From positions 62,001 through 126,000 of the forward strand of contig CALFRK010000046.1 of NCBI GenBank assembly GCA_937919625.1: a stretch of 64,000 nt of DNA, in the 5' to 3' direction. The position numbers and the translations under genes were made by a program. The stretch is from an uncultured Ilumatobacter sp. (lineage in GTDB: Bacteria; Actinomycetota; Acidimicrobiia; Acidimicrobiales; Ilumatobacteraceae). Position 1 is the first letter of the stretch. Every line of letters begins with the position of its first letter. Of the stretch, positions 28,446 to 36,786 are shown one piece after another. The notes beneath the pieces were generated by a model. It searched no databases and was not told the origin of the DNA. It saw only the letters and a list, made by a program, of their open reading frames with translations.

Positions 28446-30572
28446 TCAGCGGGAACGGAGGGCGAACGGCAGCACCGGGCCACTGCCGGCGTCGGTGAGC
28501 TGCCAGGCGGCAACCGTGATGGTCCAGCGGCTGTCGACCTCGTCGTCGACCAGCAGGACGGGGCCCGCCAGCACCTCGCCGTCGGGCAGCTGTGACGGGT
28601 CGACCATGAAGCGGTTCCACACATTGCCGACCTGGTGAGCCGAGTTCGCCTGATCTGCCTGGTATTCGTCGCCCGCCACGCTCGTGGTCGTGAGCGCTGG
28701 ATAGACCGGCAACTTGCCGAGCTCGCCGAGTGCCTTGGCGACCGAGTGCACCAGGCCCGCTCGGCGGCGCGATGGCACCGGGCAGATCCAGGTTGGCCGC
28801 TGATCCCAGTCCCAGCGTTTGAGGATCGCCGCGATTGCGGCGACCAGCTCGGTCGGCACGGTGACAGCGCCGCCTGCGTCGGCGGTGTTGATCAGCGTTT
28901 CGACGATCGGGTTCCAGCCGCCGTCGCCGAGTCGGGCCAACGCGCGGCCAGGCACGGGTTGTCGTTCGGCGGCGATCCGGCCCTTCGGCTGGCTCAACCC
29001 GGAGGGCCATTGGCGACGCGGGTCGATCACGATGTCGCCGCCGCGCAAGAGGTCTTGCGCCATCGCCACCGTGAGCGGATCGGGTTGACGCTGCCATGTG
29101 TGTGTGGTGCACCTATCGCAGCGTCCGCAGTCGGTGGCCGTGTCGTCGTCGAGCGCCTCGCGCAAGAAGCGCAGTCGGCACGTTGACAGATCGGCCCAGG
29201 CCAACATTTGGGCGGCCTCGGCGCGCCGCAGCTCTCGCAGCGAGGCAACCAGCTCGTGGTTGTACGACCAGTGTTCGTCGGTGCGAATCCACCCGCTACC
29301 GACCCGGTCGATCGCTCCGTCGACCTCGAGGATGCTCATCAGGATCCCAAGCCGACTGCGCCCGAGATTGACGTTCGGTTCGAGGCCGACCAGCGAGGTC
29401 GGCTCGATCGGGTGCAAGAGATCGAGCACCGACCGGCAGATCTCTTCCGATGGCAACGACACCGACTCGAACCAACGCCAGATGGCGGCGTCTTCGGTGG
29501 GTCGCGGCACGGCGATCACCTCAGCCCGCTCGATCGCCCGCCCGGCTCGACCAACCTGCTGGTAGTACGCCACCGGCGTCGGCGGCAGCCCGAGGTGCAC
29601 ACAGAAGGCCAGGTCACCTTTGTCGAACCCCATCCCCAACGCAGACGTGGCCACCAAGGCCTTGATCTCGTTGTTGCGCAGCGCCGACTCCATCACCAAT
29701 CGCTGCTCGGGATCGACCGAACCGGTGTAGGCCGCGACGAGATGGCCTCGCGACCGCAGCCAGTCGGCTGTGGTCGCCGCCTGGCCGACGGTGAGGCAGT
29801 AGATGATGCCCGACCCGGGCAGCTGCTCGAGCGTTTCGGTGAGCCATGCCAAGCGGTGGGCATCGTCGGGAAGATCGACCACCGACAGGTGGAGCGACTC
29901 GCGGTCGAGCGGTGTGCGCAGCACGAGAGTGTCGTCGCCGAGCTGTTTGGCGACATCGTCGGTGACGCGTTGGTTGGCGGTGGCCGTGGTCGCCAGTACA
30001 GGGGTCCACGCTGGAAGAGCCGACAACAGCTGACGCAGACGCCGGTAGTCGGGCCGGAAGTCGTGACCCCAGTCGGAGATGCAGTGGGCTTCGTCGCAGA
30101 CCAGGGCGAAGGCCCGGGTTTGCATCGTGTCGAACACGCGCCGCCGAAAACCGGCGTTCGCCAGACGCTCGGGGGCGATCAGCAACAGATCGATCTCGTC
30201 ACCGCCGATTCGCGCTTCCATCTCGTTCCACGAATCGATGTTCGACGAGTTGATCGTGACCGCCGACAGGCCCAGCCGTTCGGCCGCCGCGACCTGGTCG
30301 CGCATCAGCGCCAGCAACGGCGAGACCACCACGGTCGGGCCCCATCCCCGGTCGCGCAACATGCGCGTCGCCGAGAAATAGACCGCCGATTTACCGAAGC
30401 CGGTGCGCGCCACCAGCAGAGTGCGGCGACGATCGGCGACCATTGCGACGACGGCCTCGATCTGGTCGGGGCGCGGTACCGCGTCGGGCCCGGCGAGCGA
30501 ACGAACGTGCTGTGCCAGCTCGAACTCCACCTCGGCCCGGGTGGGTCTGGGTGGTTCGATCACGGCCGTCAT
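28446..30572 (-). CDS. recQ: RecQ-type DNA helicase with C-terminal phosphoribosyltransferase-like domain
   Basis: 708 residues. Superfamily-2 helicase motifs: GFGKS (58-62), DEAH (160-163) within CDEAHCISDWGHDFRPDY, TTATAN (motif III) and GRAGR (motif VI). A zinc-binding region follows (CRLRFL...DCGRCDRC). The last 200 residues are not a normal RecQ tail: they contain ICPVPSRRR, a region of PRTase type, and LLVDDEVDSRWT in the place of the PRPP loop (the Thr-Gly pair is replaced). Known actinobacterial RecQ-like proteins with such a tail exist; the substrate of the tail is unknown. It starts 42 bases from a divergent gene. Confidence 0.88.
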   Translation of the reverse strand: MTAVIEPPRPTRAEVEFELAQHVRSLAGPDAVPRPDQIEAVVAMVADRRRTLLVARTGFGKSAVYFSATRMLRDRGWGPTVVVSPLLALMRDQVAAAERLGLSAVTINSSNIDSWNEMEARIGGDEIDLLLIAPERLANAGFRRRVFDTMQTRAFALVCDEAHCISDWGHDFRPDYRRLRQLLSALPAWTPVLATTATANQRVTDDVAKQLGDDTLVLRTPLDRESLHLSVVDLPDDAHRLAWLTETLEQLPGSGIIYCLTVGQAATTADWLRSRGHLVAAYTGSVDPEQRLVMESALRNNEIKALVATSALGMGFDKGDLAFCVHLGLPPTPVAYYQQVGRAGRAIERAEVIAVPRPTEDAAIWRWFESVSLPSEEICRSVLDLLHPIEPTSLVGLEPNVNLGRSRLGILMSILEVDGAIDRVGSGWIRTDEHWSYNHELVASLRELRRAEAAQMLAWADLSTCRLRFLREALDDDTATDCGRCDRCTTHTWQRQPDPLTVAMAQDLLRGGDIVIDPRRQWPSGLSQPKGRIAAERQPVPGRALARLGDGGWNPIVETLINTADAGGAVTVPTELVAAIAAILKRWDWDQRPTWICPVPSRRRAGLVHSVAKALGELGKLPVYPALTTTSVAGDEYQADQANSAHQVGNVWNRFMVDPSQLPDGEVLAGPVLLVDDEVDSRWTITVAAWQLTDAGSGPVLPFALRSR

Positions 30573-30578
30573 GCGATG

Positions 30579-30609
30579 GACCGTAGCGAGGGGGTGTGGC
30601 GCTACGGTC
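30579..30609. promoter_or_regulatory. Mirror-image -10 boxes between recQ and the LLM gene
   Basis: A perfect 10-bp inverted repeat GACCGTAGCG / CGCTACGGTC with an 11-bp spacer fills most of the 42 bases between two divergent start codons. Each arm contains TACGGT, which on the plus strand ends six bases before the ATG at 30615 and on the minus strand seven bases before the ATG at 30572. Both transcripts would be leaderless or nearly so. Confidence 0.55.
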
Positions 30610-30614
30610 GCTAT

Positions 30615-31517
30615 ATGACGAATGGCAGGACGAATGGTTTGAGGTTTGGATGGCTGTCACCGGTGATCGGCAATCGGTGGAGCGATCACCAGCCGATCGT
30701 GATGTACCAAGAGCAGCACATCCTGCCGACCGCCCTTCCACACTTCGATTCGCTCTGGATCGCCGACCACTTCTATGGGTTCGATGCCAAGACCGACCCG
30801 TTCATGGAGGGGTGGACGACGTTGACGTGGCTGGCCGCCAAGTTTCCTGATGTGTTGTTGTGCCATCACGTGCTCGGTCACGGATATCGCCCGCCGGCAC
30901 TGACGGCCAAGATGGCCTCGACGCTGCAAACCTTGTCGGGTGGGCGCTTCATCCTCGGGATCGGGGCCGGTTGGCGTGAGGACGAGTACCGCGCCTACGG
31001 CTACGACTTCCCGCGCCCAGCCGTGCGGTTTGCCCAACTCGAAGAGGTGATCGAGATCTGCCGCCTGATGTGGACCGATCCCGAACCGAGCTATGCCGGC
31101 CACTACTTCCAAATCGATGGCGCCGCCGCCTCGCCGCTGCCGGAGGTCGTGCCCCCGATCTGTATCGGTGCCTCCGGTCCACAGATCGGGCTCCCGCTGG
31201 CCGGGCGGCTGGCCGATATTTGGAACGGTACGTCGAGCGGTTCGGACGACGACTGGCTGCGGCGGGTCGAGATTGTCCAAGCTGCCGCTGCCGCTGCCGG
31301 CCGCGATCCGGCTGACATCGAGGTCAGCACAACGCTCGAACGAGCGCTCCCGGAAGACGACGCCCAGGCCGCCGAGTTGCTCGAGTTCCTGGCCCACAAA
31401 GCTGAACTCGGCGTCCAACATTTCGTGATGGATTTCGGGCATCCGCAGTCCACGGATCCGGTGTTGCGTTTCGTTGAGCAGGTGATGGAACCGCTTCGGG
31501 CACAGTACAGCGCCTGA
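30615..31517 (+). CDS. LLM-class (luciferase-like, F420-type) oxidoreductase
   Basis: 300 residues, a TIM-barrel luciferase-like monooxygenase fold: LRFGWLSPVIGN start, DSLWIADHFYGFD, TLSGGRFILGIGAGWREDEYRAYGYDFP (the family's central motif), and PPICIGASGPQIGLPLAGRLADIWN. Actinobacterial members usually use F420, some FMN. The substrate is unknown. The ATG at 30615 lies six bases after a TACGGT -10 box; the open frame continues 1.4 kb upstream only as the antisense of recQ. Confidence 0.85.
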   Translation: MTNGRTNGLRFGWLSPVIGNRWSDHQPIVMYQEQHILPTALPHFDSLWIADHFYGFDAKTDPFMEGWTTLTWLAAKFPDVLLCHHVLGHGYRPPALTAKMASTLQTLSGGRFILGIGAGWREDEYRAYGYDFPRPAVRFAQLEEVIEICRLMWTDPEPSYAGHYFQIDGAAASPLPEVVPPICIGASGPQIGLPLAGRLADIWNGTSSGSDDDWLRRVEIVQAAAAAAGRDPADIEVSTTLERALPEDDAQAAELLEFLAHKAELGVQHFVMDFGHPQSTDPVLRFVEQVMEPLRAQYSA

Positions 31518-31614
31518 CGTGGCCATTGGTGGCCGATTTCGTCGGCTCGGCTGCATCCCGGGAATCGGCGTATCGTGACGACATGCAATCCGCGAGTCTG
31601 ATTATGAGCACGTC

Positions 31615-31761
31615 GTGAGACTGCTGCGTCGGATCCTCGCCGCGCTGGCGATGGCCGGAATTGCCGCAGTCGGGATCCGTCTCGGCGGCTCTGGAGGGGT
31701 GCCCCCCCAGCACGGCGGATGGCGGCCGCTCGAGCTGCCACCGAAGCAGCCCGGCGCGTGA
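31615..31761 (+). CDS. Small single-pass membrane protein
   Basis: 48 residues: basic start RLLRRIL, one helix (AALAMAGIAAVGIRLGG), then a Pro/Gly-rich tail with WRPLELPPK. A GTG start; its stop overlaps the GTG of the next gene (GTGA), so the two are coupled. I do not know a function. Composition and coupling support it being real, although no Shine-Dalgarno sequence is clear. Confidence 0.5.
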   Translation: MRLLRRILAALAMAGIAAVGIRLGGSGGVPPQHGGWRPLELPPKQPGA

Positions 31762-32693
31762 ACAATTCACCCACAGTGCACATCGTGGGGCGGGGGATCG
31801 TCGCCCAACGCTTGCAGCGCATGCTGCGCGATCTTCCCCTGATCGTCCACGACCCGAGGTGGACTTACATCACGGGTGTGCGGCCCGACGACATCGCGGT
31901 GCTCGCCAACGGCGGGGCGCATGCCCCGATCGTGCCGGGTTTGTTGCGCCGCGGTTTACACGTGGTGACCGTCGGCGAGCAAATCGACGACGCCCTGCAA
32001 ATGATCGGGGCCGACGTCGACGCCTGTGGCACGACGCTCGTCGTCGGTGCGGCAATGTCGCCGGGGCTGGTTGGTTTGATCGCCCGCCATCTGGCTGATC
32101 AGCTCGCCACCGTCGACGAAATCCATGTCGCCGTGCACGGAACCGCCGGGCCGGCCTGTGCACGCGTACATCATCGATCGCTGAGCGGGATGGCCCCCGG
32201 TTGGCACGATCGTCAGTGGCTCGACTATGTCGGCGGGAGTGGCCGCGAACTGTGTTGGTTCCCTGAACCGATCGGCGCCAAGGATTGTTATCGCTCCCGC
32301 ACGTCGATGCCGTTGTTGTTGCATCGTGCGTTTCCCACTGTCGAGCGGATCAGCGGCCGTCGTTCGGCCCGCCGACGCGACCGTCTGACCGCCTGGCTCC
32401 CGATGCTTCGACCGCCGCACCAAGAGGGTGGGATCGGAGCACTGCGGGTCGAGGTCCGGGGGGCTGACGCTGGTGGCGGTCGTCAATGCCTGATCGCCGG
32501 GGTCGCCGAACTGGTCGGTTCTGCGGCCGCCTCGTCGGCAGCAGCCTTCGTGACGGCGTTGGTCGACGGTAAGTTGCCAACCGGCGTCGTGATTGCCGGA
32601 CAAGCCGATCTACCGAACGCGGATCTGCTTGCCCTCGTGCAATCGTACGGTGTCCGCCTGCAAGAGTTCACTGGCGTGCCGCAACCGAGCTAA
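31758..32693 (+). CDS. Rossmann-fold, saccharopine-dehydrogenase-like protein
   Basis: 311 residues. N-terminal VHIVGRGIVAQRLQRML resembles an NAD(P)-binding fold with a modified glycine loop (G-R-G-x-V). GLHVVTVGEQIDDALQMIG and TTLVVGAAMSPGLVGLIARHLADQL match the saccharopine/homoserine dehydrogenase-like pattern in which the substrate domain follows. The catalytic residues of the named enzymes are not evident, so the substrate stays open. The GTG start is coupled to the small membrane-protein gene. The TAA stop (32691-32693) overlaps the stop of the convergent DUF1003 gene. Confidence 0.6.
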   Translation: MNNSPTVHIVGRGIVAQRLQRMLRDLPLIVHDPRWTYITGVRPDDIAVLANGGAHAPIVPGLLRRGLHVVTVGEQIDDALQMIGADVDACGTTLVVGAAMSPGLVGLIARHLADQLATVDEIHVAVHGTAGPACARVHHRSLSGMAPGWHDRQWLDYVGGSGRELCWFPEPIGAKDCYRSRTSMPLLLHRAFPTVERISGRRSARRRDRLTAWLPMLRPPHQEGGIGALRVEVRGADAGGGRQCLIAGVAELVGSAAASSAAAFVTALVDGKLPTGVVIAGQADLPNADLLALVQSYGVRLQEFTGVPQPS

Positions 32694-33229
32694 GAGTTGG
32701 GAGTTGTGCCAGGCACAACTCCCAACTGATCGCCGGACTCTGCCCGCTCGAGGCGGTCGGCCAATCGTTCGATCGAACGGGTCAGCCCTTCGAGTTGGTC
32801 GCTGAGTTCTTCGCCGGTCACGACGTCGGCGAGTGAGAGTCGAACGCTGGCTATCTCGCGGGCGAGGAACTCGGTGTCGGCCTGGGTGCGCTCGGCCACG
32901 TTGCGGTCTTGCTCAGAGGTGATTCGATCTCGTCGCTCTTGTCGGTTCTGGGCGAGCAGAATCAGTGGCGCCGCATACGACGCTTGCAGCGACAGCACCA
33001 AGGTGAGCAGCACGAGGCCGCGACCCCACGGGTCGAACTGCCACTTTTCGGGCGGCAGAACATTGAACGCCAACCACAGCACGATGACGATCGTCTGCCA
33101 CACCAAGAACCGGGCCGTGCCGAGATAGCGGGCGATCGACTCGCTGAAGCGGCCGAATGCTTCGGCGTCGTAGCTGACGTCGAAACGACTTCGCGGACGC
33201 GGCTGACTGAGCTCGGAACGGCGCTTCAT
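32690..33229 (-). CDS. DUF1003 membrane protein
   Basis: 179 residues: RARYLGTARFLVWQTIV-type DUF1003 core with two membrane helices (FLVWQTIVIVLWLAFNV; LVLLTLVLSLQASYAAPLI) and the conserved AQNRQERRD after the second, then a coiled coil (about 120-165). The last dozen residues (QLGVVPGTTPNS) and the stop codon are encoded by a palindromic repeat, so the native tail was replaced. The gene overlaps the MgtE-N/CBS gene (ATGA), a pair also conserved in other actinobacteria; a role in divalent-cation homeostasis is inferred. Confidence 0.82.
   Translation of the reverse strand: MKRRSELSQPRPRSRFDVSYDAEAFGRFSESIARYLGTARFLVWQTIVIVLWLAFNVLPPEKWQFDPWGRGLVLLTLVLSLQASYAAPLILLAQNRQERRDRITSEQDRNVAERTQADTEFLAREIASVRLSLADVVTGEELSDQLEGLTRSIERLADRLERAESGDQLGVVPGTTPNS
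32694..32727. repeat. Palindromic repeat (copy B)
   Basis: AGTTGGGAGTTGTGCC / GGCACAACTCCCAACT, a perfect 16-bp stem with a 1-base centre. It begins directly after the TAA at 32691-32693. It is the outer hairpin of copy A without the inserted core. On the minus strand it encodes the end of the DUF1003 protein. It may also terminate transcription of the upstream gene. Confidence 0.85.
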
Positions 33230-34467
33230 TTTGTCACCGCACCGTCGTTGCGGCTGCGCCGGGCGCGCTGGCGCCAACCCGAACCGAGCATACGGTCGAC
33301 CACGTCGTCGACGCTGACGGCTCCGAGCAACTGGCCGCTCTCGTCGAGCACAGGGATCGTCAGCATGTCGTACGAGGCGAACTGCTCGAACACCTCGCGG
33401 TCGTGTGTGTTGCCCTCGACCGTGGCGACTTGGCGAACACAGTGTCGTAGCTCCATCGAAGGTGGTTCGCGCAGCAGCCGCTGCATGAACACGACTCCCA
33501 GATACTTGCCGGTCGGCGGCTGGAGGGGGGCCTGGCAGACAAAGACCTGGCTGGCAATGCTGGGCGTGAGATCAGGCTCGCGGATGCGAGCGAGTGCCTC
33601 GGCGACGGTGTCGGTCGGCCCGAGGATCACGATCTCTGGAGTCATCATGCCGCCGGCGGTCGCCTCCTCGTACGACAGCAGCCGGGTCACCAGTTCGGCC
33701 TCGTCATCATCCATCGCCTCGAGGATTGCGGCTCGCTGGTGCAAGGGCATCTCGTTGAGCAGGTCGGCCAGGTCGTCGTACTCCATCTCGTCGAGAACGC
33801 CGATCAAACGATCGAGATCGAGCCCCTCGATCAAACGCAGCTGCTCCTCTTCCGGCAACTCCTCGAGCAGGTCGGCGAGGCGCTCGTCGTCCATCGCTTC
33901 GGCCAACTGACGGCGTTGCGACAGCGGCAGGGCGCGCACCACGCTGGCCACGTCTGAGGGGTGCATGTCTCGCAGTCGGGCGGCCTCGGCAGCGGCCTCG
34001 TCGGTGGCGGCGAACAGCTCGGGAGCCTCGTCCCAGTCGATCAACCGGTAGCTCGGCCTGCGGCGCAGGGAGGATCGGCGCGCCAGGCGAACCTTGGCGA
34101 CCTCCCACCAGCGGGTTCGCCCATCGCCGACCTCGAGCAACCCCAAATCGCTGACACGTTCGTCGCCGATCGCGCGGTCGATCAGGTCCTTGCCGATCAA
34201 GGTCTCGCCGGCACGAGACTTGAACGGGTTGAGGTCGACGTCCCAGCTTCGAAGCCGGGCGCCATCGCCATCGAGCTCGGCGATGCGAGCCGAGTTGACG
34301 AAGATTCGTCGACGCTGACTGGTGGCCACGAAACCGACGACCCGTGGGGCCTCGCCGGGCCGACCTGGCACGACGACCAGATCCTGGATCTTGCCGATCT
34401 CGGCCCCACCGGCGTCGAGCAACGGCAAGCGCATCACCCGGAACGCGTAGATCAGCTCACCTGCCAT
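33226..34467 (-). CDS. PRC-barrel / MgtE-N / CBS protein without a transport domain
   Basis: 413 residues. N-terminal PRC-like barrel (about 1-110: LPLLDAGGAEIGKIQDLVVVPGRPG), then the acidic superhelix of MgtE (MHPSDVASVVRALPLSQRRQLAEAMDDERLADLLEELPEEEQ... EMEYDDLADLLNEMP), then two CBS domains. The five-helix Mg channel part of MgtE is absent, so this is a regulatory module that may sense Mg2+ or nucleotides. It is coupled to the DUF1003 membrane protein, which could be its partner (inference). The ATG at 34467 is preceded by TAGCCT seven bases upstream, a leaderless layout. Confidence 0.8.
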   Translation of the reverse strand: MAGELIYAFRVMRLPLLDAGGAEIGKIQDLVVVPGRPGEAPRVVGFVATSQRRRIFVNSARIAELDGDGARLRSWDVDLNPFKSRAGETLIGKDLIDRAIGDERVSDLGLLEVGDGRTRWWEVAKVRLARRSSLRRRPSYRLIDWDEAPELFAATDEAAAEAARLRDMHPSDVASVVRALPLSQRRQLAEAMDDERLADLLEELPEEEQLRLIEGLDLDRLIGVLDEMEYDDLADLLNEMPLHQRAAILEAMDDDEAELVTRLLSYEEATAGGMMTPEIVILGPTDTVAEALARIREPDLTPSIASQVFVCQAPLQPPTGKYLGVVFMQRLLREPPSMELRHCVRQVATVEGNTHDREVFEQFASYDMLTIPVLDESGQLLGAVSVDDVVDRMLGSGWRQRARRSRNDGAVTK

Positions 34468-34565
34468 GCAGCGCAGGCTAGCCGTCACCATCTATTCGTA
34501 GACCAGGTAGGTCGCCGGGTCGCGGCAGGCGGCGATCGCACACCGCGTCTGACACAATCCGCGCG

Positions 34566-36608
34566 TCAGGCGGGTTCGACTTGGACCAGTGTGTCGCTGT
34601 AGGCGACCCCGCCACCCCATTCGGTAAGTGTGTCGTTGGTAAGGCTGTTGGCGACCTTGCCATCGGGATGATGGTTGCGCCACCAACCCCACGGAATCGC
34701 GGCGAGGCCGGGCCGCAAGCGCTCGGTGATCTTGACCCGCAGTTCGAGGCTGGCGCGGTCGTTAAAGACGCGGGCGGGAGCCCCTTCGACAAGGCCGCGC
34801 GACGTGGCGTCGGCAACGTCGAGTTCGATGAACGGGCCACCCTCGGCTGGGCCGTGTTTGGGCAGGTCGGAGTAGCCCGAGTTGAGGAATCGCGTGTGGT
34901 GTTTGGGTGTCATCAGTTGCAACGGGAATCGATCGGCGTTGGGTCCTTGCGGCCCTTCCTCGGGCGGCACGAAGGTCGGCAGGCGGGGCTGGCCGATCTG
35001 TTCGAGAGCGGTGCTGGCGAACTCGACCTTGCCCGACTGCGTGGGGAAGCCTCCGTTCGCCCAAGGACGATTGTCGTCTGGAAAGGGCACCTTGAGCCAG
35101 TTATCCGCACGTAGTTTGTCGAGGTCGATGGTCGGGAACGCGTCGCGCAATATGGTCATGTCTTCGTCGAACAGCGATGGTTCGGTCAGACCCATCGCCC
35201 CGGCGATGCGGCGGAAACACTCGCTATTGCTGACGGCCTGGCCGAGTGGCTCGATAGCTGCTTCGTTCCACCCCATCCAGAGGTGACCCCAAGCGAGCGT
35301 GATGTCGTTGGCCTCGATGTGTGTGGTGGCCGGCAGCACGACGTCGGCGTATTTGGCGGTGTCGGTGAGGAACTGCTCGTGCACCACGGTGAACAGGTCG
35401 TCTCGGGCCATCCCGTCGCGGGCGGCGTCGGCATTGGGCACGATCACCAGCGGATTCGAGTTCCATACGATCATCGCCTTCACGGGCGGCTGTTCGTCGA
35501 GCAGGATCTCACCGAGTCGGCTCATGTTCAAGGTGCGCACGTCACGTCCCGCCAGCAGATCGGGGCGGGCAAGGGCAGCTTCGTCGACGAGTTCGTCTTG
35601 CCATGAGCCGACGCTGCGAAACAGACCACCACCGAGTTCGGCCCATGCTCCGGTGAGCGCCGGTAGGCAGGCGATCGTGCGGAAGAACATCGCCCCGTTC
35701 TCGTGATGTTCAGCCCCGATCAACGTGCGGATCGCAGCGGGCCGGATCGTCGCATACTCGCGGGCGAGCGCCTCGATCACCTCGGCGTCGACGCCACACG
35801 CGGCGGCGGCCTTGGAGGGCGTCCACCCAGCGACGGAGGCGGCGAGCTCGTCGAACCCCAGTGTGTGCGCGCTGACCCAGGTGTGATCGAGCAGGTCGTC
35901 TCGGATGATGACGTGCATCATCGCCAGCATCATGGCGATGTCGGTGCCAGGGAGAGGCTGGATGAATTGATCGCAGTCGTCGGCGGTGAGGGTGCGGATC
36001 GGATCGATCACGACCAGCTTGGCGCCGTTGGCGCGGGCCCTCTCGATCACCGGCCAGAGGTGGCGATTGGTGAGCTTGGTGTTCGTGGCCCACAGCAGAA
36101 TCAGCTTCGAGTGTTCGAGCTGCATCGGATCGCCGCCCAGCCCTGAGCCGTTGGTCATCCTTATCCCGGCGCCGACTGTTGGTCCGCAGATGTTGCGCAA
36201 CAGTCGGGTCGCCCCGATGTGATGAAAGAACCGCGACGAGATCCCTTCCGTTGCGAGCACGCTTTGATTGCCTGCGTCGCTGAATGGCATCACCGCCTCG
36301 CCGCCGTGCTCGGCGATGATCGTGTTCAGGCGGGTGCCGATCTCAGCCAGTGCTTTGTCCCAAGTGATCTGCTCGAACTCGCCGCTGCCTTTGGCACCGA
36401 TGCGGCGCAGCGGATACAGCACTCGGTCGGGTGAGTAGACCCGGTCGAGGAAGCGGTTGACCTTGGGGCACAGTTCCCCGTAACTGTATGGATGGGCAGG
36501 GTTACCGCGCATCTTGACCGCTACACCCTGCTCGACCGTGACGGTCCACCCGCACGAATCCGGGCAGTCGTGATGGCACACGCCGTTGATCGTCTCGGCA
36601 GAACTCAT
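34566..36608 (-). CDS. Cytoplasmic molybdopterin oxidoreductase
   Basis: 680 residues of the DMSO-reductase/formate-dehydrogenase-like superfamily. Fe-S motif CHHDCPDSCGW near the start with the last Cys in LCPKVNRF; MoCo-binding segments follow (GPTVGAGIRMTNGSGLGGDP, LLWATNTKLTN, VIDPIRTLTADDCDQFIQPLPGTDIAM, VWNSNPLVIVPNAD) and the C-terminal cap domain (PLQLMTPKHHTRFLNS). No twin-arginine signal and no partner subunits adjoin, so it is a stand-alone cytoplasmic enzyme of unknown substrate. The ATG at 36608 follows TACGAT by six bases. Confidence 0.88.
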   Translation of the reverse strand: MSSAETINGVCHHDCPDSCGWTVTVEQGVAVKMRGNPAHPYSYGELCPKVNRFLDRVYSPDRVLYPLRRIGAKGSGEFEQITWDKALAEIGTRLNTIIAEHGGEAVMPFSDAGNQSVLATEGISSRFFHHIGATRLLRNICGPTVGAGIRMTNGSGLGGDPMQLEHSKLILLWATNTKLTNRHLWPVIERARANGAKLVVIDPIRTLTADDCDQFIQPLPGTDIAMMLAMMHVIIRDDLLDHTWVSAHTLGFDELAASVAGWTPSKAAAACGVDAEVIEALAREYATIRPAAIRTLIGAEHHENGAMFFRTIACLPALTGAWAELGGGLFRSVGSWQDELVDEAALARPDLLAGRDVRTLNMSRLGEILLDEQPPVKAMIVWNSNPLVIVPNADAARDGMARDDLFTVVHEQFLTDTAKYADVVLPATTHIEANDITLAWGHLWMGWNEAAIEPLGQAVSNSECFRRIAGAMGLTEPSLFDEDMTILRDAFPTIDLDKLRADNWLKVPFPDDNRPWANGGFPTQSGKVEFASTALEQIGQPRLPTFVPPEEGPQGPNADRFPLQLMTPKHHTRFLNSGYSDLPKHGPAEGGPFIELDVADATSRGLVEGAPARVFNDRASLELRVKITERLRPGLAAIPWGWWRNHHPDGKVANSLTNDTLTEWGGGVAYSDTLVQVEPA

Positions 36609-36614
36609 CGAACC

Positions 36615-36620
36615 ATCGTA
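36615..36620 (-). promoter_or_regulatory. -10 box of the leaderless molybdopterin enzyme gene
   Basis: On the minus strand TACGAT ends six bases before the ATG at 36608; no Shine-Dalgarno sequence is present. Confidence 0.45.
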
Positions 36621-36681
36621 CGACGCCGGCGAGCCGGCGTCAGGTGGGAATTGGAGGCGGCGTCGGTGGCATGATCTGACG

Positions 36682-36786
36682 ATGCCCACCCGCATCGTCG
36701 AGTTCGAGCACCGTGACCATCTGGTGGTGACGCGCTCGCGTGTCGGACGCAACTCGGGCGCCGCACCGATTGGGGCAGCGACGTGA
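36682..36786 (+). CDS. Small protein coupled to a flavoprotein gene
   Basis: 34 residues (MPTRIVEFEHRDHLVVTRSR then a Gly/Ala-rich end). CATGAT lies six bases before the ATG, so a leaderless start is possible, and the TGA overlaps the GTG of the next gene (GTGA). No family recognised. It could be a coupling frame for the flavoprotein gene and not a functional protein. Confidence 0.35.
   Translation: MPTRIVEFEHRDHLVVTRSRVGRNSGAAPIGAAT

Noticed and set aside
29208-30614. Long upstream extension of the LLM gene across recQ
   Set aside because: Antisense of RecQ; family similarity begins only at the ATG at 30615.
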